Source: Siphonodentalium dalli (Eukaryota > Mollusca > Scaphopoda > Gadilida > Siphonodentaliidae). From it: a stretch of 64,000 nt of DNA. A program made the position numbers and the translations under genes. Each line of letters starts with the position of its first letter. The stretch's first letter is position 1. Positions 48,506 to 59,420 of this stretch are shown piece by piece. The DNA is taken from the NCBI GenBank assembly GCA_032622095.1, contig CP136068.1:161963465-162027464 (forward strand), written 5' to 3'. The notes beneath the pieces were generated by a model. That model was given only the letters and a program-made list of their open reading frames with translations. It was not told the origin of the DNA and searched no databases.

Positions 48506-48749
48506 ACTTCTGGTAGTAAAACCAATGCGGTTACGTAAAATGTCCATTTCATTTCTCATATGATCATTTTTCGCCGACCTTAAGAACATTCAATATTCAA
48601 TGTTCAATACATAGTCAATAAGCCACTAAATACCCAAACAATTAGCAACCACCAGATACATGATATTGGTCAATTCTACTTAGTGGGGTATCCATAAGAC
48701 GGCATGAGACCAAGATCATGTACATATATATAAATGCAGTGTCTCTCGA

Positions 48750-48935
48750 TGGTGAAAATTTACAATTGAGCGCAGTTCAGACGATGTTTTCTGTGGAGTG
48801 GTACGGTCGATATGCTTGATATTTTCAGTGATGTTGGTTAATGGAATGCTACATTCCTCTAGTTGGCATTCTAATCGGAATACTAACTTGTCAATTCAAC
48901 GCACCCGAAGAAGTTCATAATATGTCTTTAAGATT
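48750..48935. repeat. Dispersed repeat, pair of 13,345-13,530
   Basis: acaattgagcgcagttcaga and aatgctac...agttggcat...actaac...ttcataatatgtctttaa follow the same order as the earlier copy. Unknown family. Confidence 0.65.
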
Positions 48936-49068
48936 ATTGGGTATCATCATCCTAGGTGGGCGGAACGACCATAGCAAGCTTACAGCCTATTTATTGTCGT
49001 ATCAGTTTCTTACCAATCAACCATGTGATCGCCACATTTCCCACAGATTCCTGAATTAGTGCGAAAAC

Positions 49069-49380
49069 CCTGTGCCAATGCATTCTCGTATATATGCGAG
49101 TCGACCATAGATCGCCTCGCATATATAAGAGAATGCCTTGGCCTAACAAATTTTATATTATATTTTTTATAAATGTTAAAGAATGTAAGAAAAAGATGAA
49201 AAAAAGATAACAAATTGCTAAATAATGTAAGAAATAATGATAGAATATGATAAAAATTGTCAAAGAATGTAAGAAAAATTATAATAATTGATAAATAATG
49301 TAAGAAGCAATGATAAAACAATGATAAACATTGTTAATGAATGTAAGAAAAATTTATAAAAAATTATTTAAAAAAAATGT
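49069..49380. repeat. Left half of the double-hairpin cassette
   Basis: Left hairpin (ccctgtgccaatgcattctc to aatgccttggcctaac) plus the repeating AT-rich spacer. It stops before a right hairpin. Confidence 0.8.
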
Positions 49381-49519
49381 CTCAGCTTCTAACCAATGTA
49401 ACATGCCTCCCCGATAAGATACACCATCAATTCGATTTCACTATTCCCTGTATCAATATGTTATGCATTATGTATCTGTGTGTATTGTCTTTGTGTTGGA
49501 ATAAAGTATGTTTAAACTA

Positions 49520-49690
49520 ATATAGTTCAATCCACTAATGCTTACTCAGCTTCAGACAATGGATTAGATGCTAATTATTGAATTTATGTCTGTTACACGG
49601 TCTACCGTCCTCTTATGCCACGGTTATCATACAATTCACGGTCTATCGACCTCACATTAGACGGTTATCAGGAAAAGTGTCAGAATTTTC
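49520..49690. repeat. Dispersed repeat family E, copy 3
   Basis: Shares tatagttcaatccactaatg, caatggattaga and tctatcgacctcacattaga blocks with the copies at 46.3 and 47.1 kb. Confidence 0.6.
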
Positions 49691-49896
49691 AAAGAATCTT
49701 TTGTCATTTTTGTTGAACGCCGTATACATCACGGTCGGTCTGTCTCTTTGAATGGGAATGAATATCGCGCTGGAACTGGCTTTCAGCGGCCTGGACCAGG
49801 TCATGTACGTCCCGCACCGAACTATTATAATTACATGTAACTAGCATACACACCATCATACCATCAAATCCAGTCGTAAAAGTCGGATTTTATTTA

Positions 49897-50267
49897 CCCT
49901 GTGCCAATGCATTCTCTTATATATGCGAGTCGACCATAGGTCGCCTCGCATATATATAAGAGAATGCATTGGCCTAACAATATTTTATCATTTTTTTTAA
50001 ATAAATGTTTCTTACAATTTTTAGGACATAAAATAAAAAAACAACCATTACCCTGCAGGGAGCCCCACACACATATATTATCATATAGAAGAGTGTCGTC
50101 TGCTCATGTTTGTCTGGGGCTCTGTGTGGGTGAAATTATAAAATTGTTAAAGAATACAAGAAAAAATTATTAAAATTGTAAAAAATTGTTAGGCCAATGC
50201 ATTCTCTTATATATGCGAGGCGACCTATGGTCGACTCGCATATATAAGAGAATGCATTGGCACAGGG
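49897..50267. repeat. Double-hairpin cassette with inverted centre, between long direct repeats
   Basis: Both hairpins are intact. The central gagccccacac...tctggggctc block runs in the opposite orientation to that in the cassettes at 8,909 and 63,517. A partial family A end (tcaaatccagtcgtaaaagt) precedes it. Flanking DNA is directly repeated: gtcatgtacgtcccgcaccg and about 60 bp in all at 49,798-49,858 and again at 50,268-50,331. Confidence 0.85.
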
Positions 50268-51239
50268 TCATGTACGTCCCGCACCGAACTGTTATAATTA
50301 CATGTAACTAGTATACACACCATAACACATCATACAATTGAACATGACAAGACTTGTATATGTATACATTATAATTAATGATGGACAGTTGAGTTAGGTT
50401 CATATCGTTATGTTTGGGGAGAGCCGTATAGCATGACTACACTGAAAAAAAAAAACTTAGTCATAGCCTTAGTCAACCCGTAACTTAGTTATTTTTGACT
50501 AACGTAGCCAAAATTAACTAAGTGTGACCTTAGTCACACCTTAGTTACTAAGGTTAATATTTTCTTGATTCAGTCATGCCGTCAAAACTCAAACTCAAAC
50601 TTATCAGCGACATATTATATACGACAATGACTCCATACAGTATGACTGAATCTTACTCTGCTGACATTTAATATGTATATAATATCGTACATGTGTTAAT
50701 CGGGTCGGTACGTCTATGGACGAGTACGTAAATTTAACGCAAATTATTGTCACGCCATGTTTTGGCTGACATTTTTAATTCGGAAAAATCACTAAAATCA
50801 GAGTGATTTAGACGTGATATAAGCGTCGAAAGAACTAACAGAGACGACATATTACATAAATAACAACCATGGCATATTTGGAGAGCGGATAAAACCAGGA
50901 TAAACTAGAATGCACTCACTGGAGCTGCCTATACTTGCGCCCATCACACATTTGGCATGTTGTGTGGTGTCTTGTCAACAACAGTTTGAACCACGGGTGC
51001 TGGCCCCTCGTTTGAGAGATCGATAACAAAAATCTAGATATCAAATCTCTGTTCATCCATCGCTGAAATAGTTGTGTGTACGGACATAATATCCCTGTTA
51101 TGATGATATGGACCCCAGTTGGCTGCATATTAGGAACGATAACTCTATCCGATCTAATTACAGGTGAGACATATTGGTAGTGTTTTTTACCTGTTAACCA
51201 ACTATCAGATTTAGGCCACTCCGATGCATGGTGTATTAT

Positions 51240-51800
51240 CTACATGTTTATTACGTGAGGACCTTGATGGGGATAGCTTCAGTCTTGAATGTTAAAGTGA
51301 CACACTGCGCTCGCTGAACGAAGTCTCTCCATGTGAACGATGTATTATCTACATGTATATCACGTGATGACCTCGATGAACGATGGGCAGCTTCCGCCCT
51401 GAATATTAAAGGGACAAAATGCACTCAGTATTTGAATATTAAAGGGACAATAGGCTCTCACGGGGGATGATTGTTAAAGTGACACAAGGCACTCACTATG
51501 GATGAATGTTAAAGTGACACTAGGCACTCACTGTGGGATAATGTTAAAGTGACATTCGCATTGAAAACTTCAAAAACTTCAAACGCGTTGACGTGCGCGT
51601 TACTAGGACTGACCCGCAGTTTATAAGGATATACGTCTTGGATGGTAATTTGGCGCCTATAAAAATTACTAAGTTTTTTTAAATTTGTGAAGTTTTTGAA
51701 TTTTGAAGTTTTTGAAATTTTTGAAATATTTGAAGTTTTTGAAATTTTTGAAATTTTTGAACTTTTTGAAATTTTTGAACTTTTTGAAATTTTTCAATAT
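51240..51800. repeat. Degenerate short repeats inside the 3.6-kb element
   Basis: 51,240-51,560 repeats ttaaagtgacac / gcactcac words at about 30-50 bp. 51,680-51,800 is a low-complexity run of tttttgaaa. Confidence 0.7.
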
Positions 51801-53374
51801 TGTTCATTTATGAACGATTTATTACCAAAATAAAACCAGATAACAATGCAAATTAAATATATATGTGGATTTAAATTACAATCGATTTCATATTATCGCA
51901 TGTGCAGTCTTTACATTTTGTACTTCCGGTATGACATAACATATTCCCGGAAGGACAGACAAAGATCCGGACCGAAAACATTACTTGCGTCCAGCATGGA
52001 CTGGCGCAAGTAAAGAGAAGTTAGGAAAATAATCTGCGAAATCGTTCATCGTGTATTGTCACAAGTTGAACTAATTTATTATTCAGCTGCTTTCAACAAG
52101 TGGACAATTTGTCAATAATAGCTTGAATCTTTATTCTACATGTGAAAGAACGGCGCCTGAAATATTTGCTGCCAAAATTAGATTTGTGCCTGATGACTCC
52201 TTCAAGGTGACATGTACCGTACACAGTACTGTACACAGTACAGTACATACAGTGTGGTGAACGTTTTTCGCTGTGGCATTGTGGACGACTACCCCAAGTT
52301 GAAGTTCATTCCGGCTTGGTTTGGTGATCGAGACTGTTACCTGTTCGACAGTTGTTAAAGACGGTCTGATTTCGGTTCCTTTGATAACCGCACAAGTTTA
52401 AATTCTGCGAAAAAAAGGCTTATTAATCATTGACAATTTCCACTAAATTCATCGAGAGCAGTGTCGATGCATGCCAATTAATCGATGAATCATGACATGA
52501 TCCATTCAATCGAATCAATGGTCTGACTTCATTCAGATGAACACAAGGCTGAAGCTTCGATGTCAAGCAATAGTGACAATAATAACAACGACTCAACGAG
52601 CAGCTATTAATATTATAATGGTGAAAATGCAGTTGACAGTACTTGTTCAGAGTCTGATTCTTTCAGAGCACATTGACATGCAAGAGAGGATATGCGGCGT
52701 GCGCACCAGTGTAATTCACAGAGCTCCAACGTCAACAAAACACCAAAAACAATGAAACTGATGCCGTGTAGTGATGGATGATCACATACATGTATCTACA
52801 ATTCCAACTTTACAATGACCCCGACCAATTCATCTGTGTTCATCATTGTTCATTGAAATGTGTGGATATGAGACATTGTCATTATTCGCCATGTTATCGT
52901 CAAGTTACCGGCATCACGACAATTTACCAGGAGTACACTGTTATTGGTTGGATGTTCTTATCAAACTATCTTCGGCTGATTCACTGATATTTCATGGAAA
53001 ATGTGCGACTACATGAGAACATTGTCGCCAAGTCATTGCGCACAGTTACATGTTTATTGGATCTGCTTGTCTTGAAGGGACCAATCCCAAATACCGGTAG
53101 CTGTTGTTGATATATACAGTAGTACAGTACCAGTCAAAAGAAGTGGTATATTAAGCATGCTATTTTCGCAAGTGGAAACACTTATAAGCATGTCGCTTGT
53201 GATATTATTGCAATATTTTGCGCTTAATATGGTGACACTTTGCGCTCAAAATTGTGACATTTAAATCAAATATTGCGAGGTTTGTTTCCGCGATTCACTC
53301 AAAATGTGACCGCAACAAAGCGTTCATAATTGCATGCATTTCTGAAAACAAACATTTATTTGTTAAATAGAGGT

Positions 53375-53541
53375 ATTCACCAAGTGCTATGCCTGTGTGG
53401 ATATTCACGCTTGTATCAAGCCAAACGGTGTTCCTGAAATTAATGTGACGAGCCTGAAGGCAAGTCACGAATCACGATGTGTGTCGGAAACTCCACCGTG
53501 GCTTGATACAAGCGCTCAGTTCCACACATAGTGGTGAAGAT
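53375..53541. mobile_element. Palindromic element, about 167 bp, nested in the 3.6-kb element
   Basis: The left arm tattcaccaagtgctatgcc through cgcttgtatcaagcca is inverted at the right as tggcttgatacaagcg through gtggtgaagata. The arms are imperfect. Confidence 0.7.
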
Positions 53542-54441
53542 ATTTATCATATAATTTTTCTTCTAAAAAAACTCTTCATTTCCTCCGATTTAATCTTCTA
53601 TGTTGGTCGTTCGTTATCATTTTAATGTAAGCATAAATTTTTGTTTCAATTTGAAACAATTATCGACTGGTCGAATGTATATTCAATGCATACTAGTATT
53701 CTGTGATGAATAATTTTCTTTCAAGATAAAACATTGTTTATATTGTCTAATTGTTTCAATAGTTAATAAAATTTATGTTGATACCTGTAAGTCATTATTT
53801 TCAGTTATTTTAATCTGCAGTTGCGATGTTCAGCTGAGGCTGCAGGGCTATGATACCCCCAATAATTAGGCCCAATTAAATGTACTAATGGATACAGTGA
53901 TGACTTAGTCAAGCCTTAGTTATTTCTGACTAAGGCCTTAGTCATTTCTGACTAAGGCCTTAGTCAGAAATGACTAAGGTCAGAAATGACTAAGGGCAAC
54001 CTTAGTCATTTCTGACTAAGCTAAGTTAGTTAGTTTTTTGTTTCAGTGTAGTTGGCCGTGTATATATATATATATTATATATAATGTCACATCATAGCTT
54101 CATGTGCAAAACCCACAACATCATGGAATTAACTATGACCAGTTTAGGCAGGCTCGTATATATGTGCGGATACCATCTAGTTTAGCCATAATATAGACAT
54201 GTTTTTGCACCGGTGCCCTCCCTCAATCATGTCACGGTAACTGAGCGTGAAACTTAAATATATTTCGCCCTGAGAATACTGCAGTAAAAACAGAAAAATT
54301 CCGGCCATGCGAGACGTTAAAACGAGTAAAACTTAAATAAAAAATGTATCAGTTTAAACGAGCACACCGTTTAAAAAAAAATCGATAAGCAATACATATT
54401 TACAATACATACTTATTGTTTATCGATGCATTTATTTTAAA

Positions 54442-54607
54442 CTTTCTAGCATCCATTCTAAATATCGGGGGATATCGACTTTCCGGTTTCCATAGTCACA
54501 CCGCTAGCTTTCTAGCATCCATTCTAAATATCGGGGGATATCGACTGGTTTCCACAGTTACACCGCTAGCTTTCTAGCATCCATTCTAAATATCGGGGGA
54601 TATCGAC
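54442..54607. repeat. 62-66-bp tandem repeat, 2.6 copies
   Basis: ctttctagcatccattctaa recurs at 54,442, 54,508 and 54,570, each followed by atatcgggggatatcgac. Confidence 0.92.
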
Positions 54608-55439
54608 AGTCATGAGAATCCTATTTTATTTATTACGCGCGCCTCGTTACGCGCGCCGCGTGTATACTGTCTTAGATATTCTAGATAGCTGTGGGCGCTG
54701 ACATTAACATGGGTGTTTTATTTATAGAATGGGAAATTTTGGGATGATTAAAATTCTAACTGCGAGCCGGAGGCCGAGTCCGGTAAAAGGTGTAGTTCGG
54801 AATTTCAATTTCGTTTATTGTCGTTAATTAACGTTATATGGATGTCAATAATGTTGATTTTTGGTTTGTGATAAGTTATGTCAATTACAAATAAAAGAAA
54901 TGAAAAATATAATTTGTAAGTCTTATATTTCAACTTTTATAGATATTTTTCGTTCTGCAGCCCACTGATGGTTGTGGTCAGAGACGACCGAGTCGGCCGC
55001 CGGTTCATTAATTAGGTGCTGGTTGTTATTGTTAACGGAATTCTGAGTTGGTCATTCGCGAAACCAATATGTTTTATATTCTATAATTACAATCATGGGT
55101 ATATAATATATTATCTTGAGCGCGTTACCATTTCTGACTATGGTTTTCTTGTATATACTAATGTACAAATTCTGATTTCGCCTGGGCGCTGGAGTTTGAG
55201 CTGGGGGTTCTATTTATAGAATTTTAATTATTGGGGCACACTAAAAGTTGTAGTGTGACCCGAGGCCGAGCTGTAGTGCGACCCCGAGGCCGATCCAGGT
55301 AAAAGGTGTAGATGAGAATTTCAATTTCGTTTATTGGCATTTACATTATGTCAATAATGTTGATTTTTTGTTTGTGATAAGCTATGCCAATTACAAATAA
55401 CAGAAATGAAAAAGATTCTATAATTACAATCATGAGTAT

Positions 55440-55835
55440 GTAGCGGTCGCGTAGTAATTTCGGGTGCTGCCAACTTTCGGTGCGAACCCCGCACTTCTCA
55501 CTCTCTCGTTCTGTTACACTGAAGGCTCGTCCGCTCATCGGAGTCTGTATCATGATGCGACCGCTCTGGGGGAGGACTCGGTGAGATTCGGTGAATCTCA
55601 AAAAGAATAGGGGTGTAGTGTAGCGGTCGCGTTGTAAATATAGAAGGCCGATGACTTTCCTGCTCGAGAGGTCTAGATCTCTTGGTCATGGTCGTTTGAC
55701 GCTTTGTGTGATTACCGAAGTTAAGCAACGTCGAGCCCGGTTAGTACTTGGATGGGTGACCGGCTTGGGATTTCGGGTGCTGCCAACAGTACTTTCAGTG
55801 CGACTCCCGCACTCCTCTCTCTCGTTCTGTTACAG
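55440..55835 (+). mobile_element. 5S-rRNA-derived (SINE3-like) insertion, 396 bp
   Basis: The undisturbed neighbouring duplicate (55,078-55,108) shows the empty site. Here the same site carries 396 extra bases flanked by gtat (55,436-55,439 and 55,836-55,839). The insert is built of two related units starting gtagcggtcgcg at 55,440 and 55,620, both ending cgggtgctgccaac...ctctcgttctgttaca. The first unit lacks the 5S part. Transposition of a 5S-headed SINE and a displaced 5S rDNA repeat are both possible. Confidence 0.75.
55707..55783 (+). pseudogene. 5S rRNA-like segment (3' two-thirds)
   Basis: gattaccgaagttaagcaac, ggttagtacttggatgggtg and cgggtgctg are the hallmark A-box, intermediate element and C-box regions of 5S rRNA genes in order and spacing. 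The 5' third is not recognisable and the end is gccaac, not the usual terminal stem, so this is a derived copy and not a functional gene. Confidence 0.82.
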
Positions 55836-56654
55836 GTATATAATATATTATCTTGAGCGCGTTACTATTTCTGACATTGGTTTTCTTGTTATCAATTGCG
55901 CCCTCAAACCTACCCGTCGCGCCCCTCGAGGTTCGTCCTATGCTAACAACAAATTTAACTCAAAATAGCCCACCAACATCGCTGCATTATAACATGAATA
56001 GTGAAGGCAAGCACACATCTGTGTGGGATACGAGTTTAGCCATGCTTGGCCTCTTGAAGTATAAATGGGGGCTTTCACGTCCAATGCCTGTGCAAACGGG
56101 TGCCTCAATTAAGATATCGATTGTAAAAAGCATGTTCGAGTATCGCTATTATGTAAACAATATGAGATATCTGCATCGAAGACAGCGGCAAGTTCCTCAC
56201 GGTCGCGTTCATTGTGACGACAATAGAGCTAAGACGTTATTTCCTGTCGATATTTACCTTGCGCATGCGCACCGTAACTATCGATATCTACCACGCGCAC
56301 GGTGACGTCCAAACTTCGGATCCGCGCTTATAAGCATTCAGGTAAAATAAAATAAATCGAACCGTTTCCATATTCAGTTATTACCTTCGATAATATCTTG
56401 CAAGAAGGTATATGATTCAATTATCGATCGATACGCGTTGCGATATGATGGTACATTGTGTAGGATATTCGTTGTTTAGTTAAAGTCATAGTGTGTGTAC
56501 CTGTATCGGAATGAATCAAACTGATGTATTAGCGGCCAGCCTTCTTTTCCTACATAAATAATGTAGTATTCAACTAATATTAGTAAAACTTCGAACCGAT
56601 TGATTTATTTCATAAAACTAAAATACGTACATTTGCAAATACATGTATTTACTC

Positions 56655-57054
56655 TTAACCCTTTACCCAACAGAAGGGCCCTGTGCCAATGCATTCTCTT
56701 ATATATGCGAGTCGACCATAGGTCGCCTCGCATATATAAGAGAATGCATTGGCTTAACACATTATAAATTATAAAATTGTTAAAGAATGTAAGAAAAAAT
56801 GGTAAAAAGTTTTTAAAAAAGATGTTTGTTTAGGCCAATGCATTCTCTTATATATGCGAGGCGACCTATGGTCGACTCGCATATATAAGAGAATGCATTG
56901 GCACAGGGCATAGCTGTAACTATCACAATGTGGTCAATGAGCCGATTCCAATGATATCCATATTTGTATGGTTTCATTGAGACAGACCCAAGATAATTTA
57001 GGCTGTTGAAGCTTCATTTGGGCGTTTCTGGGCGTTCTGTTGGGTAAAGGTTAA
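56655..57054. mobile_element. TTAA-bounded element, outer family B, with nested cassette (best copy)
   Basis: The ends ttaaccctttacccaacaga and tctgttgggtaaaggttaa are inverted. The cassette fills 56,679-56,908 with both hairpins intact. The remaining right part (gtaactatcacaatgtggtc...) matches the copy at 39,327-39,708. Confidence 0.88.
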
Positions 57055-57089
57055 GAGATTTCTGCATCGAATGCAGCGGCAATTTTCTC

Positions 57090-57265
57090 ACGACCACCTA
57101 CATTGTGATATAGTTAAGGCCCTTCAGTGTAACTACGATATAGTTGAGGCCTTTCATTGCGACGGTAATAGAGTTAAGGCTCTGCATTGCAACCACAATA
57201 TAAATTACGACACTTCGTTGTGGCGACGATAGAGTTACGCCCCTTCGTTTTGACTATACAATATA
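57090..57265. repeat. Degenerate tandem repeat, about 36-bp unit
   Basis: atatagttaaggcccttcag, atatagttgaggcctttcat, atagagttaaggctctgcat and further decayed copies. A related single copy (gacaatagagctaag) lies near 56,220, preceded by the shared ctgcatcgaa(g/t)(a/g)cagcggcaa. Confidence 0.8.
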
Positions 57266-58470
57266 GTTAGGAATCAGGGAGCCAAATGTGTTCCAGAGTC
57301 GGGGAGCGAGTGCACCGTGGGGGTGAAGGTAACTGAATAGTGGCCTTCATCCGATACATTTAACTCGTTATTGAAGGATGAAATCTTGTTTATTTGATTT
57401 GTACATCGTGTATACATAATTTAAATTGGTGAATTAATGGGGGAATGGATTTTTGTGAGTGGGAAATTTATTTAACTAGCTGTTGTAGTTCTTGGTTTTT
57501 CCAGGTAATATTTGGCTATGAGTTAGCCATGTCGTACACTTGTGGATTTATTTTAAAAAGTAAACACATGACCTGTGATTTTTCTTGCATGTTCGTGATC
57601 AACTGCTGTCAATCTAGACGGGTAAACATCACTGGGTTGACTGCATGCGTCAACTCAGTGCATTTGGCTGAAACGTTAACACTGTCGTTTTAGTCGGATT
57701 CCTTATGTCATTTTGCATTTTTGGTTTGTTAAAAGCGATCTGAAAACGGATTATGTATGCCTAGTATGTGTGTTTTCAGGATTCACCTGTTTCCATTCTT
57801 GACTTTTGGCGGGTCGGCCTAAATCGGGGTCAACATAATTTAGAGAGCGTTTCGTATTTACAGAAAACGATAGATGGTGCCAGCTGGCGTATGGTGATCG
57901 GTGCGATTTGAAACTTCTCCAAACTACTAGATATGACCGTTACATGTATTTTTGAAAAAATTGATGTAATCGGTTCATTCTTGTTGGCTACAGTTGTGAT
58001 TAAAATTTAACACTGAGCCCTATGGAGATTCTAGTACTTTGGATAAATGGCGCCATTTTGCGTATTATGATATGCGCGTACTGATATTCCTAAAACAAAT
58101 ACTAAGTATGAAACACAGACGTAGTTTTAAAACGAATGGATGTGATCAGAGGATTCTTGATTGGTACAGTTGCGATCAAAATTTAACACTTAACCCTATG
58201 GAGAATTTCGTGTAATGCTCAAACGTTGATTGTAATATCACTTATTGCCAATCGTGCGCAACTATATATGTAGACTAACACTCGTGTTTGACCCACTGTA
58301 GCTATCCGTGATTTAATAGATGCAATATATGATATAGTTATGCCTCAAGATACAGTAATTGGCAAAAGTAAGTGTCGAATGGTTTTGTAATTTCGATAAT
58401 ATGCAGCCTGTTGAATCAAACGAAAATAATCACAACGAGACTGTTCACGATGTGATTACATATTATATTA
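57266..58470. other. Stretch with no recognised gene
   Basis: aaaatttaacact(g/t)a(g/a)ccctatggag occurs twice (58,003 and 58,178), a weak local duplication. The plus frame at 57,445-57,693 has no recognisable domain. Confidence 0.45.
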
Positions 58471-58474
58471 TTGT

Positions 58475-58480
58475 TTTATT
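58475..58480 (-). terminator. Candidate polyadenylation signal AATAAA
   Basis: AATAAA on the minus strand about 140 bases after the stop of the candidate at 58,618-58,911. Confidence 0.4.
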
Positions 58481-58617
58481 TGATACTTGTCTGTCTTGTT
58501 GTCCACTGACTAGTTTTTAAAACAACATCGTTGATCATAACGGAATGTAGTGTCACATATACACAGGTATAAATGGTAGTTGTTCGTTGTCATTAACCCA
58601 ATCGTTGTCATCGGAGT

Positions 58618-58911
58618 CTATCCCACATGCACTGAGATAATCTGTGTTTTCGCAGGATTTGTGCTACTGATAAATGGATATTTTGGTGCAGCTGAGATCT
58701 TTACTATAGTGGTATAGGCTTTGCTTCCACACTTCCCACACCAGTTACATTTGGCCAACTTCAGTACAGCGACTGAAACCCAACATGCACCATCAATATT
58801 CTGACCACAGTTAATCTCAATGCTTCGTGTATAGCTGTGGAAATCAAGTAAATTCGAATTTCCACTAAAGTAGAGCTTAATGAGTAAAATCGATATCAAC
58901 CATATTTGCAT
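58618..58911 (-). CDS. Unrecognised small secreted cysteine-containing protein, candidate or decayed
   Basis: 97 residues starting MQIWLISILLIKLYFSGNS, a plausible signal peptide, then a short domain with NCGQNIDGACW and KCNWCGKCGSKAY, ending IISVHVG. A splice-acceptor-like tttgcag lies 4 bases before the ATG, only this frame is open across it, and an AATAAA follows about 140 bases after the stop. Another frame runs on past the stop with a natural-looking acidic tail (CENTDYLSACGIDSDDNDW), so the gene may be frameshifted or have an unseen splice. I do not recognise a family. Confidence 0.33.
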   Translation of the reverse strand: MQIWLISILLIKLYFSGNSNLLDFHSYTRSIEINCGQNIDGACWVSVAVLKLAKCNWCGKCGSKAYTTIVKISAAPKYPFISSTNPAKTQIISVHVG

Positions 58912-58959
58912 TTTCCTGCAAATTCCGAGTAGGTGCGTAGTAACCGTTACTAAGGAGCT

Positions 58960-59420
58960 ATCGGGACCGGTGGCAATGTCTCCCGATCTTATAATGATCA
59001 GTGGCCTATGCAGAGCATGGCTGCTTAGTTTTAGACATACGTGTGCCCAACTTTGAACAAAACCAGCACCATGTAATCAGACACTGACTATATTAAGGCA
59101 ATACCAATGAATGATTAGTACACCATTGTGGCATTTGATTAGCAACCGTTAAATAAGACATATGGTTCACTTTGACGGCCATGTATATCTCAAATTTCAC
59201 ATTTTGGTATTAACTGTATCGGAAACGCAAACGTTGAAGTAAGACCCTATCAGCTACAATTGCAATTTCCAGTGAATTCCCGGTAATTTCCTAGACTAAG
59301 TTTCTCGATCTTATAATGACCAATGGCCCATGGGGCACTAACATGTACAGTTTCATATCTGTGTCACCATTTGAACATAACCAATACCATCCGACTATAG
59401 ACACGATCTAATTTATGGGA
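58960..59420. repeat. Diverged two-copy duplication, spacing about 335 bp
   Basis: cgatcttataatgatcagtg (58,984) and cgatcttataatgaccaatg (59,308) are followed by similarly ordered blocks (ttgaacaaaaccagcaccat against ttgaacataaccaataccat). Confidence 0.65.

Larger units (their letters stand above)
50440..54048. mobile_element. Possible 3.6-kb TIR element with TA target
   Basis: The left end TA|cactgaaaaaaaaaaactta and right end gttttttgtttcagtg|TA are inverted. Both ends have subterminal ttagtcatttctgactaag-type repeats. If one element, it is large for a MITE, yet I recognise no transposase. Frames at 52,537-52,755 and 52,778-52,987 (plus) and 50,916-51,128 (minus) have no family signature. 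A serine/asparagine-rich frame near 52,540-52,700 is interrupted by stops. It could instead be two separate copies in inverted array. Confidence 0.55.
54683..55900. repeat. About 500-bp tandem duplication, second copy interrupted
   Basis: ggtaaaaggtgtag...aatttcaatttcgtttattg occurs near 54,782 and 55,298; gataag(t/c)tatg(t/c)caattac at 54,869 and 55,377; and tatataatatattatcttga at 55,100 and 55,837. The second copy is split by the insertion at 55,440-55,835. Confidence 0.85.

Noticed and set aside
47834-48552. Frames with HLITT or CGDQV repeats
   Set aside because: Artefact of the 15-bp minisatellite.
50916-51128. Minus-strand frame inside the 3.6-kb element as a transposase piece
   Set aside because: No catalytic or DNA-binding motif recognised, and adjacent frames are interrupted.
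55707-55783. Functional 5S rRNA gene
   Set aside because: The 5' third and the terminal stem are missing.
55853-56305. 150-codon plus frame after the 5S-derived insertion
   Set aside because: It begins in repeat sequence, has no recognisable domain, and part of it recurs as the degenerate repeat at 57.1 kb.
58618-58911. IL-17-like cytokine
   Set aside because: The cysteine pattern is superficially similar but the expected proline/arginine block and the C-terminal GCTC-type motif are absent.
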